7,797 bases of DNA from Bacillota bacterium. GTDB lineage: Bacteria; Bacillota; Bacilli; Alicyclobacillales; Alicyclobacillaceae. The notes beneath the pieces were generated by a model, which had not been told where the DNA came from, ran no database searches, and worked only from the letters and a program-made list of their open reading frames with translations. The DNA lies in assembly GCA_021820805.1 (NCBI GenBank), contig JAKADF010000142.1:1-7797 (forward strand), in the 5' to 3' direction. Below are positions 1-6,945 of this stretch, piece after piece. Each line of letters starts with the position of its first letter. Position 1 is the stretch's first letter. A program made the translations under genes and the position numbers.

Positions 1-147
1 CCCTTGCCTTCCAATGACTTTACCGATATCTGAGGGATCAACCGTCAATCGATATACAACAGTCTCCCCGCGCTGCTCCTCAGTTACCACAACTGCGGCC
101 GGGTTATCCACAAGGGATTTTGCCAGGAATTCAACTAATTCCTTCAT
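1..147 (-). CDS. khpA: KhpA (YlqC) KH-domain RNA-binding protein, N-terminal part only
   Basis: Only the first 49 codons are inside the window; the gene continues past base 1, and the family is usually about 75-80 residues. The translation begins MKELVEFLAKSLVDNP and ends at VIGRQG, which contains the GxxG loop (GRQG) of a KH domain that grips single-stranded RNA. KhpA proteins are small cytoplasmic RNA-binding proteins that often pair with KhpB (Jag/EloR), with reported effects on cell elongation and RNA-based regulation in Gram-positive bacteria. The ATG at 147 is the only possible start, because reading upstream in frame meets a TAA at 178-180 with no other start codon between. A G-rich but non-canonical ribosome binding region (GGGGGCGAGAG, 152-162) precedes it. 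Its position after rpsP matches the conserved rpsP-ylqC-rimM-trmD order. Identity is firm from motif and context; a specific role in this organism is inferred. Confidence 0.9.
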   Translation of the reverse strand, partial: MKELVEFLAKSLVDNPAAVVVTEEQRGETVVYRLTVDPSDIGKVIGRQG

Positions 148-194
148 TCGGCTCTCGCCCCCGTATACGCGAAATATTTAATCATTCCGCATGT

Positions 195-217
195 AAATCG
201 GCAAACTTTACCGATTT
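195..217 (-). repeat. Imperfect inverted repeat in the rpsP-khpA gap (weak hairpin)
   Basis: Read on the transcribed strand, AAATCGGTAAA and TTTGCCGATTT form 11-nt arms around one central base with a single G-U type mismatch. A realistic stem is AAATCGGT with GCCGATTT around a 7-nt loop. It lies 14 nt after the rpsP stop. Only three Us end the stem and no longer U-run follows, so it is a poor intrinsic terminator; it could be a processing or attenuation hairpin, or chance. A related 13-nt element sits just upstream of rpsP (see findings). Confidence 0.45.
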
Positions 218-230
218 TCTTCATACGCTC

Positions 231-503
231 TTACTTTTGCAATTTTGCTTCATGATGCTTCTTCAAAATACCGCTTAGATGGAACAAATGACGAACCGTA
301 TCAGATGGTTGTGCTCCTGTGCTCAGCCAGTGAAGTGCTCTTTCTTCATTGATATTAATCTTTGCTGGGTCTGTCAGAGGATTGTATGTTCCAATTTCCT
401 CAATAAAACGACCGTCGCGTGGAGAACGAGATTCTGCTACAACTACACGATAGAAAGGAGATTTTTTTGCACCTATACGCTTCAAACGAATTTTTACTGC
501 CAT
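231..503 (-). CDS. rpsP: 30S ribosomal protein S16
   Basis: The product is 90 residues, the usual size for bacterial S16 (about 80-90). It begins [20 protein letters not shown] and continues with [22 protein letters not shown], the hallmark S16 N-terminal half, followed by the typical [19 protein letters not shown] segment. S16 binds 16S rRNA early in small-subunit assembly and stabilises the 5' and central domains. The ATG at 503 is backed by a strong ribosome binding site (GGAGGTGC, 511-518). It follows ffh by 59 nt and precedes khpA by 83 nt, in the order conserved across Bacillota. The 59-nt leader has no convincing sigma-A promoter, so it is probably read through from ffh, although a separate weak promoter cannot be excluded. 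No anomalies are visible in the protein. Confidence 0.98.
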   Translation of the reverse strand: MAVKIRLKRIGAKKSPFYRVVVAESRSPRDGRFIEEIGTYNPLTDPAKININEERALHWLSTGAQPSDTVRHLFHLSGILKKHHEAKLQK

Positions 504-562
504 TTGTAAAGCACCTCCGAATATTTTTGCCGATTTTCAAGCTCACTCAAAAGAATTTTTAG

Positions 563-2026
563 TTAACGGCGTTTTTTCTTTTTATGGTGACGCTTTTGGT
601 CACCTGAACCAATTGTTGGTTTCATGTCGCCGGTATCAAGTTTCTCTTCTAATTGGCTTAGGTCACCCATGCCGGATAAACCACCCATTTTTTTCAGAGC
701 ACTCATGGCACCGCGACGCCCCATTTTCTTTCCCATCCCGGAAAAGCGTTTCATCATTTGCTGCGTTTGCTCAAATTGGTTCAGCAATTGATTAACTTCC
801 CGGACTGTTGTACCGCTCCCATTTGCAATTCTACGCCTGCGACTTGCATTCATCACACTCGGATCAAGACGTTCCGCTTTCGTCATAGATGTGATTATCG
901 CATCCATACGCAAAAAACGTTTGTCACCAAGATCAACATTTTCGATTCCTTTTAATTTGTTCATTCCAGGAATCATCTTTAATACTTGATCAAGCGGTCC
1001 AAGATTTCTCACTTGTTTGAACATCTCACGAAAGTCGTCCAGCGTAAAGCTGGCACTGCGCATTTTCTGCTCCATCTCTTTCGCTTTGTCCAAATCAAGC
1101 GTCTGTTCAGCGCGCTCAATCAGGCTAAGAACGTCGCCCATCCCAAGAATTCTCGATGCGAGCCTGTCAGGATGGAAAGGCTCGAGAGGTTCAATCTTTT
1201 CCCCAAGTCCGACGTACTTAATCGGGCACCCTGTGATTGACCTTACAGTTAACGCGGCACCGCCACGTGCGTCACCATCAAGCTTTGTCATAATGACACC
1301 AGATATCGACAAACGCTCATGGAAGGACTCGGCTACATGAACCGCGTCTTGCCCAGTCATTGCATCAACGACAAGCAATATTTCATCCGGATTTGTAACT
1401 TCCTTAATCTCCGCGAGCTCGTCCATCAGCTTTTCGTCGATATGTAATCGACCCGCTGTATCGATAAGGATAATGTCTGACCCAAGTTTTTCGGCTTCGC
1501 CAAAACTTTTATGGGCGATATCCGCAGGGGGTACTTCAGTACCCATGTCGAAAACCGGAATATCAACTTGTCTTCCTAAAACTTTGAGTTGATCGATAGC
1601 TGCTGGGCGATATACATCCGCAGCAACCAACAGGGGGCGATGCTGATGCTGTTTAAAAGCAAGCGCCAATTTTGTAATCGCCGTGGTTTTACCTGCACCC
1701 TGTAAGCCTACAAGTAAAATGACAGTTGGCGGTTTCGCAGCCATTTTAATACGTGCCTGTGTACCACCCATTAGTTCTGTCAATTCTTCATAGACAATCT
1801 TCACCACTTGTTGCCCTGGCGTCAAACTTTTTTGCACATCTTGTCCAACAGCTCGTTCCCGAACTTTATCAACAAACTGTTTGACAACCTTGACATTTAC
1901 GTCTGCCGCAAGAAGCGCCAAACGAACTTCCCGCATCGCTACTTGTACGTCTTCTTCCGACAGCTTACCTTTGCCCTTTAACCTACCAAGCGCTTTTTGT
2001 AAGCTAGTCGACAGCCCTTCAAGCAT
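563..2026 (-). CDS. ffh: Signal recognition particle protein Ffh (SRP54 GTPase)
   Basis: Ffh binds signal sequences of nascent membrane and secreted proteins together with the SRP RNA, and docks with FtsY at the membrane using paired GTP hydrolysis. The 487 residues show the full layout. A helical N domain spans about 1-90. The G domain carries the P-loop GLQGAGKTT (107-115), the SRP-type insertion start DVYRPAAIDQL (137-147), DTAGR (189-193) and TKLDGDARGG (247-256). A methionine-rich M domain runs from about 300 onward, with the RNA-contacting SRRRRIANGSG near 392-402. The C-terminus has a Gly/Met-rich segment and ends in a very basic tail, KRHHKKKKRR. B. subtilis Ffh is about 446 residues, so this copy is longer, mainly at the C-terminal end. 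The ATG at 2026 has a strong site (GGGGAGGG, 2033-2040) that lies inside the 3' end of ylxM; the two genes overlap by 8 bp, indicating translational coupling. The SRP RNA gene is not in the window. Confidence 0.98.
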   Translation of the reverse strand: MLEGLSTSLQKALGRLKGKGKLSEEDVQVAMREVRLALLAADVNVKVVKQFVDKVRERAVGQDVQKSLTPGQQVVKIVYEELTELMGGTQARIKMAAKPPTVILLVGLQGAGKTTAITKLALAFKQHQHRPLLVAADVYRPAAIDQLKVLGRQVDIPVFDMGTEVPPADIAHKSFGEAEKLGSDIILIDTAGRLHIDEKLMDELAEIKEVTNPDEILLVVDAMTGQDAVHVAESFHERLSISGVIMTKLDGDARGGAALTVRSITGCPIKYVGLGEKIEPLEPFHPDRLASRILGMGDVLSLIERAEQTLDLDKAKEMEQKMRSASFTLDDFREMFKQVRNLGPLDQVLKMIPGMNKLKGIENVDLGDKRFLRMDAIITSMTKAERLDPSVMNASRRRRIANGSGTTVREVNQLLNQFEQTQQMMKRFSGMGKKMGRRGAMSALKKMGGLSGMGDLSQLEEKLDTGDMKPTIGSGDQKRHHKKKKRR

Positions 2027-2420
2027 GCGTGTCCCTCCCCGTCAGCAGACCCTCTTCCTCCACCCATTCGCAAAGTGCCCCGTCCATTGCTGCTCTGCAC
2101 TCTGGCGAAAGAGTATCACGGATTTCGCGCCAAGCTGAAAGCACCCGTGAAAGACGCTTTGTTAAAAGAGCATAAGATGCAGCCAAATGAAGCGCATCTT
2201 CGTACCCATCCATCTGGTCTTTAGCACGACGAAGATTGTCATGCACCGCTTGTCGGCTGACACCAAAGTTGTCGGCGATTTCACCAAGGGACCAATCCTC
2301 GAAATAGTGCAGCTCTACCATTCGCCTCTGACGCTCAGTTAAGAGCGGTGCGTAAAAGTCATATAAAACACCAATCCGCGTGACCTCATCTATCATACGT
2401 TCATCATTTGCCACTGTCAA
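2019..2420 (-). CDS. ylxM: YlxM family helix-turn-helix protein, SRP-associated
   Basis: This small protein (133 residues from the TTG at 2420) carries a sigma-factor region-4-like helix-turn-helix: LLTERQRRMVELHYFEDWSL, then GEIADNFGVSRQAVHDNLRRA. That is the signature of the YlxM/p13 family (UPF0122). YlxM genes sit almost always directly before ffh. In Streptococcus mutans the protein has been reported to influence SRP pathway components, while DNA binding is suggested only by the fold. The first in-frame start, a TTG at 2426, touches the ribosome binding site AAAGGGG (2427-2433) with no spacer. The TTG at 2420 has a 6-nt spacer and is preferred, and a GTG at 2414 is also possible. It begins 18 nt after ftsY and overlaps ffh by 8 bp. 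The C-terminal part beyond the HTH is longer than in B. subtilis YlxM (about 110 residues) and ends in an acidic stretch. Family assignment is firm; the molecular role is uncertain. Confidence 0.93.
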   Translation of the reverse strand: MTVANDERMIDEVTRIGVLYDFYAPLLTERQRRMVELHYFEDWSLGEIADNFGVSRQAVHDNLRRAKDQMDGYEDALHLAASYALLTKRLSRVLSAWREIRDTLSPECRAAMDGALCEWVEEEGLLTGRDTHA

Positions 2421-2426
2421 GTGCAA

Positions 2427-2433
2427 CCCCTTT
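2427..2433 (-). promoter_or_regulatory. Ribosome binding site that decides the ylxM start
   Basis: AAAGGGG on the transcribed strand lies between the ftsY stop and ylxM. It abuts the TTG at 2426, sits 6 nt before the TTG at 2420 and 12 nt before the GTG at 2414. Spacing therefore favours 2420. The assignment rests on spacing alone. Confidence 0.6.
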
Positions 2434-2438
2434 ACACT

Positions 2439-3350
2439 CTACGGCTTACAAATTGCAGAGGTGAATGCATGTGCATCAAACGGTTCTAAGTCATTAATTT
2501 TTTCGCCAAGACCCACCCATTTCACTGGAATCTTATATTCGCGAACAATCGGCAGCACAACTCCGCCTTTTGCGGTACCATCAAGTTTGGTAATAACCAT
2601 TCCAGTGACAGCTACTGCTTCCTGAAATACCTTTGCTTGGTTTATCGCATTCTGTCCTGTTGTTCCGTCAACGACAAGCAATGTCTCATGCGGTGCACCA
2701 GGGAGTTCCCTGCCTGCAACTTTGTAGATTTTAGTCAGCTCAGCCATCAAATGTGTTTTATTATGTAATCGGCCTGCTGTATCACACAAAATAATATCTG
2801 CCTTTCTCGCATTAGCAGAAGCGATGGCATCGTAAATAACAGCAGCTGGATCCGCTCCTTGGGAATGGCGAATTACATCACAGCCAGACCTTGTACCCCA
2901 TTCCAGCAATTGCTCTGCAGCGGCAGCGCGAAAAGTATCTCCGGCAGCCAAAATTACCTTTTTTCCTTGTGCCTTGTAATAATGAGCGAGTTTCCCAATT
3001 GACGTTGTTTTTCCAGCGCCATTTACACCAACCACCATAACAAGCGTTGGACCAGTTGACGCAAATCGCATACTCGCGTCTGCATCCTGCAAAGATTCAA
3101 TCATCGCTTTTTGCAGTAAATTTGGAAGTCCTTCTGGGGAAGATAACTTTTCTTCCCTAGCCAGTTTTCTTACTCTATCAACAATCCAAAGCGTAGTATC
3201 CATTCCAACGTCTGCAGCTAGAAGGGCTTCTTCCATTTCGTCATAAATGGAATCATCCAGTTTTTCCCTCGAAAACAAACCTTCTAATCTGCCAAAGACA
3301 GTCTCTCGGCTTTTTTTCAGACCCAGTTTGAACTTATCAAATAGCCCCAT
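2439..3350 (-). CDS. ftsY: Signal recognition particle receptor FtsY
   Basis: FtsY is the membrane-associated GTPase that receives the SRP-ribosome complex and hands it to the Sec translocon. The 303 residues give an NG core with an amphipathic N-terminus (MGLFDKFKLGLKKSRETVFG) that in this family helps bind lipid and SecY. The N domain spans about 25-95. The G domain has the P-loop GVNGAGKTT (108-116), the receptor-type DTFRAAAAEQL (138-148), DTAGR (190-194) and TKLDGTAKGG (254-263), and the protein ends with the typical GLGEKINDLEPFDAHAF. DTFRAAAAEQL rather than DVYRPAAIDQL separates it from Ffh. It lacks the long acidic A domain of E. coli FtsY, as is common in Gram-positives. The ATG at 3350 follows a consensus AGGAGG with a spacer of about 6 nt. 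The gene starts 21 nt after smc and ends 18 nt before ylxM, within one operon. Confidence 0.98.
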   Translation of the reverse strand: MGLFDKFKLGLKKSRETVFGRLEGLFSREKLDDSIYDEMEEALLAADVGMDTTLWIVDRVRKLAREEKLSSPEGLPNLLQKAMIESLQDADASMRFASTGPTLVMVVGVNGAGKTTSIGKLAHYYKAQGKKVILAAGDTFRAAAAEQLLEWGTRSGCDVIRHSQGADPAAVIYDAIASANARKADIILCDTAGRLHNKTHLMAELTKIYKVAGRELPGAPHETLLVVDGTTGQNAINQAKVFQEAVAVTGMVITKLDGTAKGGVVLPIVREYKIPVKWVGLGEKINDLEPFDAHAFTSAICKP

Positions 3351-3371
3351 ATAAGTCCTCCTAGCTCAGCA

Positions 3372-6300
3372 TCATGCTGTTTCAAAATCGGCATCATCAG
3401 ACAGTCTAACGCCAATGAGTGATGAAATACCAGATTCCTGCATTGTTACACCATAAAGGGCATCTGCTTCCTCCATTGTGCCTCTGCGGTGCGTGATAAC
3501 AATAAATTGGGTTTCATCACAAAAGATGCGTAATTGTTTTGCAAATCGGCCGACATTCGCTTCATCAAGTGCTGCTTCAACTTCGTCGAGTACACAAAAT
3601 GGAACCGGACGCACGCGCAGAATTGCAAAAAGTAAAGCCATCGCTGTGAGGGCACGTTCCCCGCCGGACATCAAATTCAAATTTTGCAGACGCTTCCCCG
3701 GCGGCTCAGCAGTAACCTCAATACCAGTTGAAAGCGGATCGCTTGGATTAATTAATTGCAAATCGGCGGTTCCGCCATTAAATAATTGCCGAAAAGCCAC
3801 TTGAAACTCAGTTCGAATTTGTTCAAAAGTAGTTAAGAATCGACGAGACATCTCTTCATCAATCTCTGCAATGACTTGTTCCAATTGATGAATCGCATCC
3901 GTCAAATCGGTTTGTTGCCCGGTCAAGAAGTCGATTCTATCCGACAAGCGCTGCCACTCATCGATTGCACTAATGCTTATTTCACCAAGATCTCGGATTT
4001 CTTTCTGAAGCTGTACAGCATTTTTGCGTGAAATCTCTATGCTGTCAGAAAGCGGATAATGCTCACGTGCCCATTCATATGTCATTTGATACGATTCAGA
4101 CATCTTCGTTAAGGCATGATTCAGTTCTACATCCGCTCTCTCAGCAAATACCTCAGCTCTATGCAACGTTTCATCAATTTCTGTTAAAGATAATTGCTTT
4201 TGGCGGAGACTTTTCTCAACAGATTGTGCTTCCAATTCCACACTAAAACGCGCCTGTTTCATATCAGAGAGATTCTTTTCCATCTGTGCAACCAAAGTCA
4301 CAGATGCTTCAATTGCGACCCGAGATGCTTCTAATTGTTCATTTGCCTGCACTATGGCATTTTGAGAATCATGAGTCTCTTTCATCAATTGAACCATTCG
4401 TTCTCCCATACGCGAAATGCTAAGAGTAATCTCCTTTTTCCGTTCATGAAGAGTATTTCGTTCTTGCATGAGGGTTGCTACTTCAACCCGCAACTTTGTT
4501 ACATGTTCTCTTGCCTTTGCGGCTGACTGTTCCCAAGTCACAAGGGCCTCTTGCTGTTCTTCAATATTTGCTTCTATCTTTGTAATTTGATCTTCAATCT
4601 GTAAAAGACCTTCCTTAGCTTCAACTGCACGTGATTTTGCAGCTTCCTGTCCAGAAGTTAATTGATTCCATTCCCATTCTAAAGCGGATAACCGTTCTTT
4701 AGCAGCCTTCTCTTCGATTTGATTTTCCCCAAGTAGTTTTCTCCACGAAACAAGTTCCCGCTCTAAGTTTTGTAACTCCTCTGCTAAGCTTGAAGCATCC
4801 TGCTGCAGCTTTGTCGTCTTATCCCTTAAATCTTGTTGTGACTCATATAAAGATTGCTGAGCCTTCGATTTTTCGGATATCAATGCCTCTATGCTCGCAC
4901 GCTCACGCGAACGGCCTAAAAGACCTGGCCCTTTCCTCGCATGACTTCCGCCGGACATAACCCCGCCGGGGCTTACAACATCCCCCTCTAAAGTCACAAC
5001 ACGAACTCGATAACCAAGTCTTCTAGCCAGGTCATTAGCATGTACAAGCTTTTGTGCAACAACAACATTGCCGAGCAGGTACTCTACAATTTGTGAAAAA
5101 GTTGATTCAACGTGCACGAGTTCACTTGCAATGCCGATGAAGCCGGGAATATTTGCAACGTGATCCCGTTCTGTCCTCGATAACAATCGGCTTTTAATCA
5201 CATCTAGTGGCATAAATGTGGCTCGTCCAGCTTGTCTGCCCTTAAGAAGACTGATTGCTGCACGTGCTTCTCTTTCTGTATCTACAATAATATTTTGCAC
5301 AGCACCGCCAAGAGCTGTTTCAATTGCTTGTTCATATTGTTTTTCAACCTGCATCAATGCGGCCACACTGCCGTGAATGCCAGACAATTTCTCTTTTGCA
5401 CTCGCTTGCATAACGGTTTTCACGCCAAGAGCATACCCGTCGTAACCCTGTTCAAGGTCTTTTAGTAATTCAAGCCTCGAATTTAAAGAAGCAAGTTCGG
5501 GTTCCATTTTATGGATAGCGCCAACCAAATCTGCTTCCTTTTTTGAAGCTTCTCGATAGGCAATGGTTGCTTCCTCCAGTGAAACTTGACGGGAAGACAT
5601 GCTGCGTTCGACTTCCTCAATTTTTGCCAACTCATCGTGGATGTCCCGTTCAAACTTGAGGATTTGTGCAGTCCATTTCTCACGCTCAGCTGTATACCGC
5701 TCCATTTTCCGGTCATCCATGGCGAGTGATTCTTCAGCAGTCTTCATTTCGTTTCGAAAGGTAGCCGCTTTGTGATGCAAATCAATTAAATCTGTATTGA
5801 GTTGTTTTACTTTTTGTTCAATGCTGCCTTTCTTCGTTGAATCAAACGCGGCATTCACTTGTTCGAGTTCATCTTGCTCCACTTTTAAACGTTCGGTTAC
5901 TGCTAGTTCATCTACAGCAATTTTATCAGCAGATTCATGTGCCGCCTGGATGTCTCCTTCTAATTCCGTCCTTCTTGTCTCTTTATCAATCAGGGTTTTT
6001 TTCAAGTTTTCGATTCGTTCAATTAAAAGAGCATGTTCACCCTCTGTTTTTTCTCTTTTAGTAACCGTTTGAACATACTGGGATTGCAAAGTGTCAATTT
6101 GAGCAGTCTTCGACTCCAAATCAATACGCACTTTTTGCATCTGCTTATCAAGCTTTGATACTTCATTTGCCACTTGTGAGCGGTTTTCAGACCATTCAGT
6201 TACACGTGCTCCCGCATTTGTAAACCGAGTTTTAAGCGTATCAATGTCACTCACCAGCAACCCAATATCTAATTCTTTCAATCGGTTTGCTAGTTGCTGG

Positions 6301-6944
6301 TAAGATTTCGCTCGATTCGCCTCAATTTCAAGCGGTCCCGCCTGCTCATTGAGCTCGGCAAGAATGTCTCCAACACGAAGGAGGTTCGCATTCGTTTCAT
6401 CCAATTTTCGTTCTGCTTCTTTTCGCCGAAATTTAAATTTCACAATTCCAGCAGCATCCTCAAAAGGACCGCGCCTATCTTCAGGCCTAGTCGACAACAT
6501 CTCTTCAATTCGACCTTGTCCAATAATCGAGTAGGACTCTCGGCCAAGCCCGGAATCCATAAACAACTCGTGAATATCTTTCAACCGGCAAGGGCCATTA
6601 TTAATCAGGTATTCACTGTCACCTGAACGATAAACACGTCTAGTCACAGTGACTTCATCAAAAACTACAGGCAGATGGCGATCTTTGTTATCAAGAGTCA
6701 GCGAAACCTCACAAAAATTAATTGAGCGCCTGGTTGCACTTCCGGCAAAAATGACATCTTCCATCTTACTGCCTCTAAGTGTCTTCGCACTTTGCTCACC
6801 AAGCACCCAACGAATAGCATCTGCAATATTACTTTTGCCGCTGCCATTCGGTCCTACGACGGCTGTAATGCCAGGGGAGAATTCAACCCCTGTCTTATCC
6901 GCGAATGACTTAAATCCAAGAATGTCGATCCGCTTCAAAAACAT
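3372..6944 (-). CDS. smc: Chromosome partition/condensation protein Smc
   Basis: Smc forms a homodimeric ring with ScpA and ScpB that folds and helps segregate the chromosome by ATP-driven loop extrusion. The 1190 residues match the usual length (about 1186 in B. subtilis). The N-terminal head has the Walker A GPNGSGKS (31-38), an LRG arginine-finger motif (56-58) and the Q-loop IGQG (141-144). A long coiled coil runs from about 170 to 495. The hinge occupies about 500-668, from GYDGYALGV to GGVMSGG with its conserved glycines. The returning coiled coil extends to about 1030. The C-terminal head has the signature LNLMSGGE (1089-1096), Walker B FCVLDE with D1120 and catalytic E1121, the D-loop ALD (1125-1127) and H-loop His1152. 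All ATPase residues are present, so the gene looks intact. The ATG at 6944 lies 1 nt after the rnc stop; its GGGGGA ribosome site (6952-6956) is inside rnc, pointing to translational coupling. ScpA/ScpB genes are not in the window. Confidence 0.98.
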   Translation of the reverse strand: MFLKRIDILGFKSFADKTGVEFSPGITAVVGPNGSGKSNIADAIRWVLGEQSAKTLRGSKMEDVIFAGSATRRSINFCEVSLTLDNKDRHLPVVFDEVTVTRRVYRSGDSEYLINNGPCRLKDIHELFMDSGLGRESYSIIGQGRIEEMLSTRPEDRRGPFEDAAGIVKFKFRRKEAERKLDETNANLLRVGDILAELNEQAGPLEIEANRAKSYQQLANRLKELDIGLLVSDIDTLKTRFTNAGARVTEWSENRSQVANEVSKLDKQMQKVRIDLESKTAQIDTLQSQYVQTVTKREKTEGEHALLIERIENLKKTLIDKETRRTELEGDIQAAHESADKIAVDELAVTERLKVEQDELEQVNAAFDSTKKGSIEQKVKQLNTDLIDLHHKAATFRNEMKTAEESLAMDDRKMERYTAEREKWTAQILKFERDIHDELAKIEEVERSMSSRQVSLEEATIAYREASKKEADLVGAIHKMEPELASLNSRLELLKDLEQGYDGYALGVKTVMQASAKEKLSGIHGSVAALMQVEKQYEQAIETALGGAVQNIIVDTEREARAAISLLKGRQAGRATFMPLDVIKSRLLSRTERDHVANIPGFIGIASELVHVESTFSQIVEYLLGNVVVAQKLVHANDLARRLGYRVRVVTLEGDVVSPGGVMSGGSHARKGPGLLGRSRERASIEALISEKSKAQQSLYESQQDLRDKTTKLQQDASSLAEELQNLERELVSWRKLLGENQIEEKAAKERLSALEWEWNQLTSGQEAAKSRAVEAKEGLLQIEDQITKIEANIEEQQEALVTWEQSAAKAREHVTKLRVEVATLMQERNTLHERKKEITLSISRMGERMVQLMKETHDSQNAIVQANEQLEASRVAIEASVTLVAQMEKNLSDMKQARFSVELEAQSVEKSLRQKQLSLTEIDETLHRAEVFAERADVELNHALTKMSESYQMTYEWAREHYPLSDSIEISRKNAVQLQKEIRDLGEISISAIDEWQRLSDRIDFLTGQQTDLTDAIHQLEQVIAEIDEEMSRRFLTTFEQIRTEFQVAFRQLFNGGTADLQLINPSDPLSTGIEVTAEPPGKRLQNLNLMSGGERALTAMALLFAILRVRPVPFCVLDEVEAALDEANVGRFAKQLRIFCDETQFIVITHRRGTMEEADALYGVTMQESGISSLIGVRLSDDADFETA

Positions 6945-6945
6945 T

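Noticed and set aside
279..509. A 76-codon plus-strand open frame opposite rpsP.
   Set aside because: It lies entirely antisense to the S16 gene and its product is unlike any protein I recognise.
504..562. A possible separate promoter for rpsP in the ffh-rpsP gap (TTGAGT with an A+T-rich stretch downstream).
   Set aside because: No hexamer near the right spacing resembles TATAAT closely enough; the A+T-rich segment is better explained as leader sequence.
2439..3350. Apparent truncation of FtsY, because it lacks the acidic A domain.
   Set aside because: A short or absent A domain is normal in Gram-positive FtsY, and the N-terminal amphipathic stretch and ribosome binding site support a complete gene.
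3478..6626. Several plus-strand open frames of 60-110 codons opposite smc.
   Set aside because: All are antisense to an intact Smc reading frame with full ATPase motifs, and none resembles a known family.
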